Assembly: GCA_965276815.1 (NCBI GenBank)
Contig: CBDIBE010000012.1
Coordinates: 186,001 to 250,000 of the forward strand
Origin: JAVVHH01 sp965276815
Lineage (GTDB): Bacteria > Pseudomonadota > Alphaproteobacteria > Acetobacterales > Acetobacteraceae
DNA: 64,000 nt
Reading direction: 5' to 3'
In this document: in pieces, positions 42,700 to 51,312 of the stretch
Position numbering within the stretch: position 1 is the stretch's first letter
Layout: each line of letters begins with the position of its first letter
Position numbers and translations under genes: made by a program
Notes under the pieces: generated by a model
Database searches by the model: none
Told to the model about the DNA's origin: nothing
What the model saw: only the letters and a program-made list of their open reading frames with translations

Positions 42700-42897
42700 T
42701 TAATAGGCGTGCGGAGTGATGACCGTGGTGCTTCCGGGCGTGACATAAGTTGGACCGGAGGACGGCGGGAGGACGAGGGAGTTCGGCGTGACCGAGACGG
42801 TCGCCGGCGGTGGCGGCGGTTGCGTGTTCACGGTGCAGGCGCTCAGCGCCGCAAGCGAGACGGCGGCGGTCAGGACAAGTGTTGCAGCATTGCGCAT
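42700..42897 (-). CDS. Very small lipoprotein, paralogue B
   Basis: 65 residues: MRNAATLVLTAAVSLAALSACTVNTQ, lipobox LSAC, then a Pro-rich tail ending VTPGSTTVITPHAY. GAGGAGCG precedes the ATG, the same spacing and sequence style as paralogue A; upstream DNA also shares a GCAACTTTcCTG stretch. Likely an old tandem duplicate later separated by IS1182 copy 2. Function unknown. Confidence 0.65.
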   Translation of the reverse strand: MRNAATLVLTAAVSLAALSACTVNTQPPPPPATVSVTPNSLVLPPSSGPTYVTPGSTTVITPHAY

Positions 42898-42987
42898 TTG
42901 ACGCTCCTCGAATTTCTGGAAGACCGGCTTGTTGCCAACCCGACCAATGTGACGTGTCCGCGGCAGGAAAGTTGCGGCTTTTCCTGC

Positions 42988-43102
42988 TAGACCGTCGCCC
43001 TGACTGTGTCAGGGCGGCGGTCTAGCTGCTTTTGGTGGCGAGCAACTTTGTCGCATGACTGGCGTCGCTGCCGCGATTCCAGTCAGAGCGACGTTGCTCT
43101 AA
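42988..43102. repeat. Double-hairpin repeat, copy 6
   Basis: 115 bp, same subtype as copies 1 and 7. Hairpin I is 3 bp shorter on its 5' side, and the 3' arm of hairpin II reads AGAGCGAC instead of AGGGCGAC, altering the base just after the IS110 core. It lies between the lipoprotein promoter and the helicase gene (about 60 bp before the ATG). Confidence 0.9.
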
Positions 43103-43163
43103 GCTTGCCAGATGTGCGCCGCAATGCCTGCCAGATCTCCCCATTAGCCCCTATCTGATCGGC

Positions 43164-44813
43164 ATGCCTTTCCCATCGGTCAATAATACCTTGGCGAGCG
43201 CGCTTGCCGGGCGCGACTACGCCGAACCGACCGCGGTGCAGAGCGCGGTCCTGGTGGCGGAGGCGGCCGAGCGGGATTTGCTGGTTTCGGCGCAGACCGG
43301 GTCGGGCAAGACGGTCGCGTTTGGCCTGGCGCTGGCGCCGACGCTGCTCGGCGGGGAGGACCGGTTCGGCCGGGCGGCGGCGCCGCTGGCGCTGGTGATC
43401 GCGCCGACCCGCGAATTGGCCATGCAGGTGAAGGACGAGCTGACCTGGCTGTATGCGCAGACGGGCGCCCGCATCGCCGCCTGCGTGGGCGGGATGGACA
43501 GCCGCGCCGAGCAGCGGGCGCTGGCTGCGGGCAGCCATATCGTGGTCGGCACGCCGGGGCGGCTGCGCGACCATCTGGAGCGCGGCCGGCTGGACCTTTC
43601 GGCGATCCGTGCGGCGGTGCTGGACGAGGCGGACGAGATGCTCGACCTGGGCTTTCGCGAGGATTTGGAGTTCCTGCTGGACGCGACGCCGAAGGAGCGG
43701 CGGACGCTGATGTTCTCGGCGACGATCCCGAAGGAGATCGCCGGCCTCGCGCGCACCTATCAGCGGGACAGCCTGCGCATCGACACTGGCGGCCGGAACG
43801 AGCCGCATGGCGACATCGAGTACCGGGCGGTGCTGGTGGCGCCGCACGACGCCGAGCGTGCGGCGGTCAACGTGCTGCGTTACTTCGAGGCGCGCGCCTC
43901 GCTGGTGTTCTGCGCGACCCGCGAGGGTGTGCGGCGGCTGCATGGAAGGCTGCTGGAGCGGGGCTTCGACGCGGTGGCGCTGTCGGGCGAGCTGAGCCAG
44001 CACGAGCGCAACGGGGCGCTGCAATCGCTGCGCGACGGGCGTTCGCGCGTGTGCGTGGCGACGGATGTGGCGGCGCGCGGGCTTGATCTGCCGGAGCTCG
44101 ACCTGGTGATCCATGCCGATCTGCCGACGAATAAGGAGACGATGCTGCACCGGTCCGGGCGGACCGGGCGGGCGGGGCGCAAGGGGGTTTCGGTGCTGCT
44201 GGTGCCGTTTGCGCGGCGGCGGCGGGCGGAGCAGTTGCTGGCCTCGGCCGGCGTGGATGCGGGGTGGAGCGATCCGCCGTCGCCGGAGCTGATCCGCGGG
44301 CGCGACCAGGAGCGGCTGCTGGCCGATCCGGTGCTGCGCGACGAGCCGGCCGAGGACGATCTGGAGCTGGGGCGGCTGTTGCTGGCCGGGTCGACGCCGG
44401 AGCGGATTGCGGGGGCGCTGGCGCGGAGCTTGCGGGCGAAGCTGCCGGCGCCGGAGGATAATTTTGCGACAGCGCCCGAGGTGGCGCGGCGCGACCGGCC
44501 GGCGCCCGGCGGGGCCTGGTTCCGGCTTTCGATTGGGCGGCGGAACAACGCCGATCCGAAGTGGCTGGTGCCGCTGATCTGCCGGCTGGGCGGGGTGACG
44601 AAGGCGCAGGTCGGCGCGATCCGGATTTTCGAGCGGGACACGCGTTTCGAGATCGTGGCGGAGGCTGCCGCGCGATTCCTGGCGCAGGCTCAGCAAGCCG
44701 GGCCGCACGAGCCGCGGGTGGAGCCGGCGCTCGCGGCGCCGGAGGAGCGCACGCACCGGCCGCGCCCCATGCGGCCCTCCGGGCGCCGGCAATCGCGCGC
44801 CGCCCAGAGCTAG
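43164..44813 (+). CDS. DEAD-box RNA helicase with DbpA-type C-terminal domain
   Basis: 549 residues. Q-motif-like EPTAVQ (21-26), motif I AQTGSGKT (43-50), Ia PTREL, DEAD at 153-156, SAT at 184-186, motif VI HRSGRTGRAG. The C-terminal part (about 440-515) reads WFRLSIGRRNNADPKWLVPLICRLGGVTKAQVGAIRIFERDTRFEI, a DbpA RNA-binding domain, followed by a basic, disordered tail. Expected role in ribosome assembly or RNA turnover (DeaD/DbpA class). No clear ribosome-binding site; the 60 bp before the ATG end in a double-hairpin repeat. Confidence 0.92.
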   Translation: MPFPSVNNTLASALAGRDYAEPTAVQSAVLVAEAAERDLLVSAQTGSGKTVAFGLALAPTLLGGEDRFGRAAAPLALVIAPTRELAMQVKDELTWLYAQTGARIAACVGGMDSRAEQRALAAGSHIVVGTPGRLRDHLERGRLDLSAIRAAVLDEADEMLDLGFREDLEFLLDATPKERRTLMFSATIPKEIAGLARTYQRDSLRIDTGGRNEPHGDIEYRAVLVAPHDAERAAVNVLRYFEARASLVFCATREGVRRLHGRLLERGFDAVALSGELSQHERNGALQSLRDGRSRVCVATDVAARGLDLPELDLVIHADLPTNKETMLHRSGRTGRAGRKGVSVLLVPFARRRRAEQLLASAGVDAGWSDPPSPELIRGRDQERLLADPVLRDEPAEDDLELGRLLLAGSTPERIAGALARSLRAKLPAPEDNFATAPEVARRDRPAPGGAWFRLSIGRRNNADPKWLVPLICRLGGVTKAQVGAIRIFERDTRFEIVAEAAARFLAQAQQAGPHEPRVEPALAAPEERTHRPRPMRPSGRRQSRAAQS

Positions 44814-44881
44814 GCGCCCCAGCCTCTCGGCGTTAGATTCCGCGGGAAAGCTGGACTGATGTGACGAGCCAAATCCGAGTT

Positions 44882-44904
44882 ACCAGCACGGCGTGGCTGC
44901 TGGT
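44882..44904. other. Hairpin between convergent genes
   Basis: ACCAGCA / TGCTGGT arms with a 9-base loop, followed by a second imperfect hairpin (CTGCGCGGA / TCCGCAG, 44907-44925). They lie in the 149-bp gap between the helicase gene and the convergent oxygenase gene and may act as a two-way terminator. No T-run. Nothing else is visible in this gap. Confidence 0.35.
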
Positions 44905-44962
44905 GTCTGCGCGGATCGTCCGCAGCGTTTGGCGAAGCTTTCGGGACGTCACCCTACAGTGA

Positions 44963-45928
44963 CTATGCGGTCACCTGCGCCTTGAGGGTCTTGCGGTAGC
45001 CGAACGACCGCTCGATCCGGCCGAGCACGTGATCGCCGGCCAGCGCGGGCGGATAGTGGCTGTCCGCCTCGGGCACCCCGAAGGCGCGCGGATCGATTAC
45101 GGCGCGGAAATTGGGGTCGTGGAACGTGGCGATGGAAAACCGCTCCCGTCCGGACCGGTTCACCACCCGGTGCGGCGTCGAGGCATATCGATCGTTGGTC
45201 CAGCGGCCCAGGAGGTCGCCCACGTTGATCACCAGCGTGCCCGGGATCGGCGGCGCCGGGATCCAGCTTGCGGTCGACCGCTCCAGCACTTCGAGGCCGC
45301 CATTATCGTCTTGCCAGAGCAGCGTGATGCAGCCGAAATCGGTGTGCGGGGCGACGCCGAACTGGTCGGCTGCCGAACTGGGCGGTTGCGGCGGGTAGTA
45401 GATGATCTGCGTGCGCTGCAGCGGCTTGGTGTAGCTGGGCGCGAAGACATCGGCCGGTGCACCGAGCGAGAGGGCGACGCCGCGCAGCAATTGCGTGCCG
45501 CATTGCCGCATCGCGGCGTAATATTCGGTGAGCGCGGTGCGGAAACCGGGACGGCCCGCCGGCCAATTGTTGGGCCCGCGCAGCCGCTCGCCGGCCTGCA
45601 CGTCTGGATCATCCTCGGGCAGCTCGAGGCCGATGCTGTAGAATTCCTTGAGATCGGGCCGTTTTGCCTCGTACATCAGCGCGTCGCCGATGGCGTTCCA
45701 GCCGCGATGGCGCGCGTTGATGGCGACGCGCCGCTTGTCCTCGACCGGCAGGTGGAAGAAGTCGCGGGCTTCGGCCAGGGTTCGATCGATCACCCCCTGC
45801 GGGACGCCATGCCCGGCGATGTAGAAGAAGCCGTTGGTGAGACAGGCCTGCGCTATCTCGTGGGCGGCACGCTGCATGGCGCGGTGGTCGCCCCGCACGG
45901 CATCGGCAAGTTCGATCACCGGGATCAT
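44963..45928 (-). CDS. 2-oxoglutarate/Fe(II) oxygenase, isopenicillin-N-synthase family
   Basis: 321 residues, double-stranded beta-helix oxygenase. Iron ligands H195 and D197 (HTDFG) and H253 (TPHRVVN); RFS (263-265) binds the 2-oxoglutarate or substrate carboxylate. N-terminal DIOX_N domain NGFFYIAGHGVPQGVID. GGAGAAATGCC precedes the ATG. Last gene of a minus-strand operon with the MHS transporter, shikimate dehydrogenase and QuiC genes; a role in quinate/shikimate or aromatic use is suggested only by position. Confidence 0.85.
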   Translation of the reverse strand: MIPVIELADAVRGDHRAMQRAAHEIAQACLTNGFFYIAGHGVPQGVIDRTLAEARDFFHLPVEDKRRVAINARHRGWNAIGDALMYEAKRPDLKEFYSIGLELPEDDPDVQAGERLRGPNNWPAGRPGFRTALTEYYAAMRQCGTQLLRGVALSLGAPADVFAPSYTKPLQRTQIIYYPPQPPSSAADQFGVAPHTDFGCITLLWQDDNGGLEVLERSTASWIPAPPIPGTLVINVGDLLGRWTNDRYASTPHRVVNRSGRERFSIATFHDPNFRAVIDPRAFGVPEADSHYPPALAGDHVLGRIERSFGYRKTLKAQVTA

Positions 45929-45939
45929 GGCATTTCTCC

Positions 45940-47334
45940 TTATGCGGCGACGCTCGCCTGGGCACGCAGCCGATCATATTCCGGCTTGGGCACCGGTGTC
46001 GCGTTGCGGTGGCCGAGATCTTTCACCTGGACGCGGAAGGTTTCGCGGGCGCTGTAGGCGGCGACGGCGCAGATTGCCGTGATCCCGAAGGTCCAGGCGC
46101 CGATGGTCAACGGGATATTCTGGGCGCCGGGGGGTGCGACAGTCGCGAACAGCGCGGGCAGCAAGGCGGTGATGGTGGTGCCGACATTCTGCGCGATCGC
46201 CATCGCCGTGACCCTGACGCGGGTCTGGAACAGCTCGGGATAGAAGCTCGGGAACACGGCGTTGTAGCCCTGATAGACCAGGCCCCACATCAGCAGCGAG
46301 GACAGGATCGCCAGCGGCACGTTGTGGATGCTGATGGCGTAGAGATAGGCAAACGACAGCAGCCCCGAGCCGAGCGCGCCGACGATCATGGGCGGGCGGC
46401 GGCCGATCCGGTCGGCCAGGTTGCCGACGTAGGGGATGACGACGACGGCAAGGATGTTCCCCACGACGGGGATCCACAGGTAGACGTCCTTGGCGAACCC
46501 GACGCCGTAGGCCGGCTGCACCGCGTAGGCGGCGCCGAAGATGGTGGCGACGACTGGGATGACGTTCATGAGCGACATGCAGGCGACGCGCAGCATGTCG
46601 TCCCAGCTGAGCCGGAAGGCTTCGGGGATCGGCGCGCGGGGGATGTGGCCGTCGGCGCCGGCCTCGGTGAAGGCGGGCGTTTCGTCGACTTCGCGGCGGA
46701 TGATGTAGCCGGCGATGACGACGAGAAGGCTGAGCAGGAAGGGGATGCGCCAGCCATAGGAGTTGAAGGCGGCCGCCGGCATGAAGGCGGCGAGCGGCAG
46801 GAAGACGGCGGCGGCGAGGATCTGCCCGGCCTGCACGCCTTGCAGGGTGAAGCTGGCGAAGAAGCCGCGCCGGCCGAACGGCGCGTGCTCGAGGATCATG
46901 CAGGAGGAGCCGGAGATCTCGCCGGCGACCGCGAAGCCTTGGATCAGGCGCAGGAGCACCAGCAGCAGGGGCGCGAAGATGCCGACCTGCGAGTAGGTCG
47001 GCAGGAGGCCGACCGCCATGGTCGAGAAGCCCATCATGAACATGCAGACCAGCAGGACGTTCTTGCGCCCGTGCGTGTCGCCGAGATGGCCGAGCACGAA
47101 GGCGCCGATCGGCCGCGCCACATAGCCGACGCCATAGGTCGCGAGCGAGGCGACGATGGCGACGGTTGGGTCGGCCGAGGGGAAGAAGAGCTGCGGGAAC
47201 ACCAGCGAAGCGGCGGTCGCGTAGATGAAGAAGTCGTAGTATTCCAGCGCCGAGCCGATCCAGCCGCTCGCCGTCGCCTTCTTGGTTTGATGCCGGCCGC
47301 TTGGCTCGTGTTCGAGCATGCCCGTCCTAGCCAT
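45940..47334 (-). CDS. MHS-family MFS transporter (shikimate/dicarboxylate type)
   Basis: 464 residues, twelve predicted membrane segments. Metabolite:H+ symporter signatures: SGWIGSALEYYDFFIYATAAS, GHLGDTHGRKNVLL and RLIQGFAVAGEISGSSCMI, related to ShiA, ProP and KgtP. GGGAGGAAATA gives a strong ribosome-binding site for the ATG at 47334. Sitting between shikimate-pathway-type genes, it probably imports quinate, shikimate or a related acid. Confidence 0.85.
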   Translation of the reverse strand: MARTGMLEHEPSGRHQTKKATASGWIGSALEYYDFFIYATAASLVFPQLFFPSADPTVAIVASLATYGVGYVARPIGAFVLGHLGDTHGRKNVLLVCMFMMGFSTMAVGLLPTYSQVGIFAPLLLVLLRLIQGFAVAGEISGSSCMILEHAPFGRRGFFASFTLQGVQAGQILAAAVFLPLAAFMPAAAFNSYGWRIPFLLSLLVVIAGYIIRREVDETPAFTEAGADGHIPRAPIPEAFRLSWDDMLRVACMSLMNVIPVVATIFGAAYAVQPAYGVGFAKDVYLWIPVVGNILAVVVIPYVGNLADRIGRRPPMIVGALGSGLLSFAYLYAISIHNVPLAILSSLLMWGLVYQGYNAVFPSFYPELFQTRVRVTAMAIAQNVGTTITALLPALFATVAPPGAQNIPLTIGAWTFGITAICAVAAYSARETFRVQVKDLGHRNATPVPKPEYDRLRAQASVAA

Positions 47335-47353
47335 TATTTCCTCCCTTCGTTTC

Positions 47354-48187
47354 TCAGTATGCAACTTTGGCGAGCGACCTTAGCTCCTCGGCGGTGCTGC
47401 TGCCGAACCCGAAAAATTCGAGGTAGGCAGGGATCATCTCGAACAGCATATCCGTTCCGATTTGTACTGGGCAGCCTTTTGCTTGGGCGGCGCGGAGCAG
47501 CGGCGTGAACTCCTCCTTCATCACCACCTCGCCGACGAAAGTGCCTGGCGCCACGCGGTCGATATCGATGGGCATGGGGTCGCCTGGCTTCATGCCGAGC
47601 GGCGTGGCGTTGACGACGAGGTCGTAGCCGGCCGGGTCGTTGGAGCCGGTTTGCACGTCCAGCTTGGGGTAATGCGTGCGGAGCCGGCCCGCCAGGGCTT
47701 CGGCGCCCGTGGGATTGGCGTCGAACAGCGTGATGGCGGCGAGGCCGGCGGCCGCGAGCGAGGCCGCGATGGCCGAGCCGACCCCGCCGGCGCCGACCAC
47801 GAGGGCGCGCGCGGCGGGGATCGGGCGTCCCTTGCGCTCCATGCCGCGCACGAAGCCGGCGCCGTCGAACATGTCGCCGAGCAACGACCCGTCCGGCCGC
47901 TTGAGCACCGCGTTGCATGACCCGGCGATCTGCGCCGTCGTCGTCAGCTCATCGACCAAGCGCATCACGGTGATCTTGTGCGGCATGGTGATCAGGGCGC
48001 CGTGCAGATTGGCGATGTGGAACAAGGGCCGGAACAATTTTGCGAAATGCTCGGCCGTGACCGCGAGCGGCACCACGGCGGCGTTGACGCGCTTGGCCTC
48101 GAACCAGGGATTGTAGATCATTGGGGCTTTGAACGATTCGGTCGGGTAGCCGATATGGGCGATGATTTTGGTCCGGCCGGTGATCAT
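47354..48187 (-). CDS. Shikimate/quinate dehydrogenase
   Basis: 277 residues, AroE family. Substrate domain with TMPHKITVMRLVDE (catalytic Lys in the PHK motif) and nucleotide domain with VVGAGGVGSAIAASL; GYDLVVNATPLGMKPGD is the family block. Start at ATG 48187 with GAGGAGG 8 bp upstream; the frame upstream overlaps quiC. In this operon the direction is likely catabolic, oxidising shikimate or quinate to the dehydro acid that QuiC then dehydrates. A housekeeping aroE would normally lie elsewhere. Confidence 0.88.
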   Translation of the reverse strand: MITGRTKIIAHIGYPTESFKAPMIYNPWFEAKRVNAAVVPLAVTAEHFAKLFRPLFHIANLHGALITMPHKITVMRLVDELTTTAQIAGSCNAVLKRPDGSLLGDMFDGAGFVRGMERKGRPIPAARALVVGAGGVGSAIAASLAAAGLAAITLFDANPTGAEALAGRLRTHYPKLDVQTGSNDPAGYDLVVNATPLGMKPGDPMPIDIDRVAPGTFVGEVVMKEEFTPLLRAAQAKGCPVQIGTDMLFEMIPAYLEFFGFGSSTAEELRSLAKVAY

Positions 48188-48197
48188 GACGACCTCC

Positions 48198-50051
48198 TCA
48201 TGACTTCTCGTTGGGCGCGGGCTGCCGGCGGGCTTGCGCGGCGATCCGCACTGCGGCGTTGGGCGCGCCAAACCCGGCGTAACCAGCGGCGCGCTCGACG
48301 ATTTCAAAGAAAAAGCGGGATTGAAAGGCCTCGGTATAGGCGTGGCGGAATTCGCCATTTGCGTCCTGGTCGTAGAGCAGGTTGAGCGTTTCGATGTGGC
48401 TGATTTGCGCGTCCGGCAGCGGGAAGCGGGCGGCGAGGTCCTCATAATAATTGGCGGGGATGGCGAGGATGGGGGCGCCGGCCGCGTGCAGAGCGGCGAT
48501 GCTGCGGCTGGCATCGGCGGTGGCGAGCGCGATGTGGTGCACGCCGGCGCCGGCGAAGGCCGAGACGAAGCGGTGGGTCGCCGTGTCTTGCGCCTCGGAG
48601 ATGTTGAAGGTCAGGCGGAAGGTGGCTTGCTGGTTCACCATGGCGCGGCTGCGGACCAGGCCGAACGGGTCCGGCAGGTCGAAGCCGGGTTGCGGCGCCA
48701 GGCCGAACAGGGAGCGCCAGAACAGCACGAACGTGTCCATTTGCTGGGCTGGCAGCGCGATTGCCAGGTGGTCGATGGTCTGCAACCCGGCTTGGGCGGG
48801 TGGGCCGGGTTCGAGGACGAAGTCTTCGGACCAGAAATCGGTTCGGTCACGGGCGACGAGGTAGATCAGGGTGCCGTCGGGGCCGCGCACGGCGGGGATC
48901 TGCCGCTCGCCGGCGCCGATCCGCTCGTGCCAATCGGGGATGAGGAGGGCGTGCGCCCGGTCGAGCGCGCGGGCCGGGTCATCGAGGCGGAGGGCCATGG
49001 CGCAGACGGAGGGGCCGTGATGCTGGAAGTGCTCGGAGGCGGCGGTGTCCAGCTCGCTGTTGAGCACGAGGTTGATGCCGCCTTGGCGATAGAGCTCGAC
49101 GTCCTTCGAGCGGTGCTGCCCGGCGCGGCGGAAGCCGAGCTGGACGAGGAGGTTGGCGAGCGCGTCGCGCGCCGGCGCGTCGACGGCGAACTCCAGGAAC
49201 TCGACGCCGTCGATCTCGGGCAGCGCCGGCAGCGTTGCGCCGCCGGCCTGGGCTTCGGCGAGGATGAGCGAGCGCAGCCCGTCGCGGGCGATCATGCGCG
49301 ACGGGGCGGCGCGGAAATAGTCGTTGAACACTTCGAGCGAGAGCGGCCCGCTGTAGAAGCTGGCGAGGACGGCGCGGACGAAGGATTCGATCGGCAGTTC
49401 GCCCTCGTAGGGAAAGTTGCGGGAATGCCGGCTCCAGGAGAGCACGTCGAGCGAGAGCAGCGGCGCGTCGGCGAGCTGGACGAAGAACAGGCGGTCGGCG
49501 GGGACATCGGCGATGCCGGCCGGGTCGTCGCCGAGGGCGAGGGTGTGGAAACTGTCGACGATGAGGCCGAGCGCGGGATGCGCCGCAAGCTGCACGATCC
49601 GCCAGGCGTGGCCCCACAGCTTGATGTGGCGGCCCCAGGAGAGCGCCTCGAAGCCGACGCGCAGGCGGCGGCGGTGGGCGCGCGCGGCCATCTCGGCGAG
49701 GTCGGCGGCGGCGCGCGCATCGTCGTCGATCGCGGAGGGCTGGGTGTTGCTGCAGACCAGCAGCAGCTCGGCGCCCAGCTCCTGCATGACGTCGAACTTG
49801 CGTTCCGCGCGGTCCATGTTGCGGCCGCGCTGCGGCTCCGGCATCGCCTCGAAGTCGCGGAACGGCTGATAGAGGTCGATCTTGAGGCCGAGGTCTTCGG
49901 CGATCCGGCGCACGTCGGCGGGCGAGCCCTCGAAGCCGAGCAGGTCGGCCTCCATGATCTCCACGCCGTCAAAGCCGACCAGCGCCGCCGCCTCCAGCTT
50001 GTCCGGGAGGGTCCCGCTGAGGGCGACGGTGGCGATGGCTTTGCGCAGCAC
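48198..50051 (-). CDS. quiC: 3-dehydroshikimate dehydratase fused to HPPD-like domain
   Basis: 617 residues. Residues 1-270: xylose-isomerase-like TIM barrel (LVGFDGVEIMEADLLGF, VGFEALSWGRHIKLWGHAW, LIVDSFHTLALGDD, GPLSLEVFNDYFR), the dehydratase turning 3-dehydroshikimate into protocatechuate. Residues about 285-600: two vicinal-oxygen-chelate modules resembling 4-hydroxyphenylpyruvate dioxygenase (VEFLEFAVD, TIDHLAIALP, GAGVHHIALATAD, SRFFFEIVERAAGY). This two-domain form is the QuiC1 type known from Pseudomonas. 10 bp before the dehydrogenase gene. Confidence 0.9.
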   Translation of the reverse strand: MLRKAIATVALSGTLPDKLEAAALVGFDGVEIMEADLLGFEGSPADVRRIAEDLGLKIDLYQPFRDFEAMPEPQRGRNMDRAERKFDVMQELGAELLLVCSNTQPSAIDDDARAAADLAEMAARAHRRRLRVGFEALSWGRHIKLWGHAWRIVQLAAHPALGLIVDSFHTLALGDDPAGIADVPADRLFFVQLADAPLLSLDVLSWSRHSRNFPYEGELPIESFVRAVLASFYSGPLSLEVFNDYFRAAPSRMIARDGLRSLILAEAQAGGATLPALPEIDGVEFLEFAVDAPARDALANLLVQLGFRRAGQHRSKDVELYRQGGINLVLNSELDTAASEHFQHHGPSVCAMALRLDDPARALDRAHALLIPDWHERIGAGERQIPAVRGPDGTLIYLVARDRTDFWSEDFVLEPGPPAQAGLQTIDHLAIALPAQQMDTFVLFWRSLFGLAPQPGFDLPDPFGLVRSRAMVNQQATFRLTFNISEAQDTATHRFVSAFAGAGVHHIALATADASRSIAALHAAGAPILAIPANYYEDLAARFPLPDAQISHIETLNLLYDQDANGEFRHAYTEAFQSRFFFEIVERAAGYAGFGAPNAAVRIAAQARRQPAPNEKS

Positions 50052-50054
50052 GGG

Positions 50055-51266
50055 TCAGGTCTCGGCGCCGAACGGATCGTCGCAGGAGCGGCAAGGTTGG
50101 GTGAACCATCGGGCGCCCTGCTCGGTGATGTACAGCGCGTCTTCGAGGCGGACGCCGAACTCGCCGTAGATGCAGATCATCGGCTCGTCGGAGAAGCACA
50201 TGCCAGGCGCGATGGGCGTCTGGTTGCCGCGCACCAAGTAGGTGTCTTCGTGGACGTCGAGGCCGATGCCGTGGCCGGTGCGGTGCGGCAGGCCGGGGAC
50301 GGCGTAGCCTGGCCCGAATCCGGCGGCCTCGATGACCCGGCGCGCCGCCGCGTCCACCGACTCGCAGGGCGCGCCGACCACGGCCGCGTCGAAAGCGGCA
50401 CGCTGCGCCCGCAGCTCCAGGTCCCAAATCTCGCGCTGCCGCGGGGTGGGGTCGCCAAAGACGTAGGTACGGGTGATATCCGAACGATAACCCTCGACGA
50501 AGCAGCCAGTATCGACCAGCACCATGTCGCCGTCGGCGAGCGTCTGCGGATAGGGCACGCCGTGCGGGTAGGCGGTCGCTTCCCCGAACTGCACGGCGCG
50601 CGATGCGGGCTGGCCGCCCAGCTTGCGGTGCGCCGCGTCGATGAAGGCCTGCACCTCCGGCGTCCCCATCCCCGGCGCCAGGCCGCGCGCCGTGGCTTTG
50701 TGCACTTCGAGGGTGATGTCCATCGCGACCTGCATCAGCGCGATCTCGGCCTGGCTCTTTACTTGGCGGCAGGCGGCGGTGATGGAGCTGGCGTTGATGA
50801 AATCGAAGCGGTTGCCGGCGCGGCGCATGCCGTCGACGGTGAAGAACGGGGCGGCCGGGTCGATGGCGATGGCGCCGGTCTCATAGCCCTTGCTGCGGAC
50901 GGTCTCGATCACCAGCGCCGTGGGGTCCTCGTGCTCCTCCCAGACGCGGATGTCGGTCCCGAAGCGGAGCAGGGTGCGGGTCTTTGGCTCCTCGAAGGCG
51001 GGGCTCAGATAAGCGATTTCGCCATCGGCCGGGATGATCGCGCCGTGCAACCGCTCGGTCAGCTTGAGCTCGATGCCGGTGAAGTAACGCAGGTTGGTCG
51101 AGGTATCGAGGTAGAGGGCGTCGACGCCCTGTTTGCGCATCAGCTCCTGGGCGCGCTTGACCCGAAGCTGGTATTCGCCGGTGGCGATCGGCACTGCATG
51201 GCCGGTCATTGGTTCCAAGCGGGCCAGTTCCGCTGCAAAAGTTGAGCCGCCAACGCCCATAACCAT
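50055..51266 (-). CDS. M24-family metallopeptidase (Xaa-Pro aminopeptidase-like)
   Basis: 403 residues. Creatinase-type N-terminal domain (RAQELMRKQGVDALYLDTSTNLRYFTGI) and pita-bread domain with the metal ligands in DTGCFVEGYRSDITRT, GHGIGLDVHED, DEPMICIYGEFGVRLED. AGGAAGGA 7 bp before the ATG at 51266 decides the start. Three bp upstream of quiC, so in the same operon, although peptidases of this type more often accompany amide or peptide uptake genes. Could be a creatinase-like C-N hydrolase. Confidence 0.85.
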   Translation of the reverse strand: MVMGVGGSTFAAELARLEPMTGHAVPIATGEYQLRVKRAQELMRKQGVDALYLDTSTNLRYFTGIELKLTERLHGAIIPADGEIAYLSPAFEEPKTRTLLRFGTDIRVWEEHEDPTALVIETVRSKGYETGAIAIDPAAPFFTVDGMRRAGNRFDFINASSITAACRQVKSQAEIALMQVAMDITLEVHKATARGLAPGMGTPEVQAFIDAAHRKLGGQPASRAVQFGEATAYPHGVPYPQTLADGDMVLVDTGCFVEGYRSDITRTYVFGDPTPRQREIWDLELRAQRAAFDAAVVGAPCESVDAAARRVIEAAGFGPGYAVPGLPHRTGHGIGLDVHEDTYLVRGNQTPIAPGMCFSDEPMICIYGEFGVRLEDALYITEQGARWFTQPCRSCDDPFGAET

Positions 51267-51312
51267 GTGCAAATCCTTCCTGCCCGACCTCGGGGAACGC
51301 TAGGCTGGGCAC

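Noticed and set aside
43083..44792. Antisense frame over the helicase ending in RATSL
   Set aside because: It ends in the double-hairpin repeat like the RATSP genes, but the body is the complement of a DEAD-box gene and shows no family features.
44814..44962. tRNA-like cloverleaf from the tandem hairpins after the helicase
   Set aside because: No acceptor stem, T-loop GTTCRA or anticodon arm can be formed; treated as plain hairpins.
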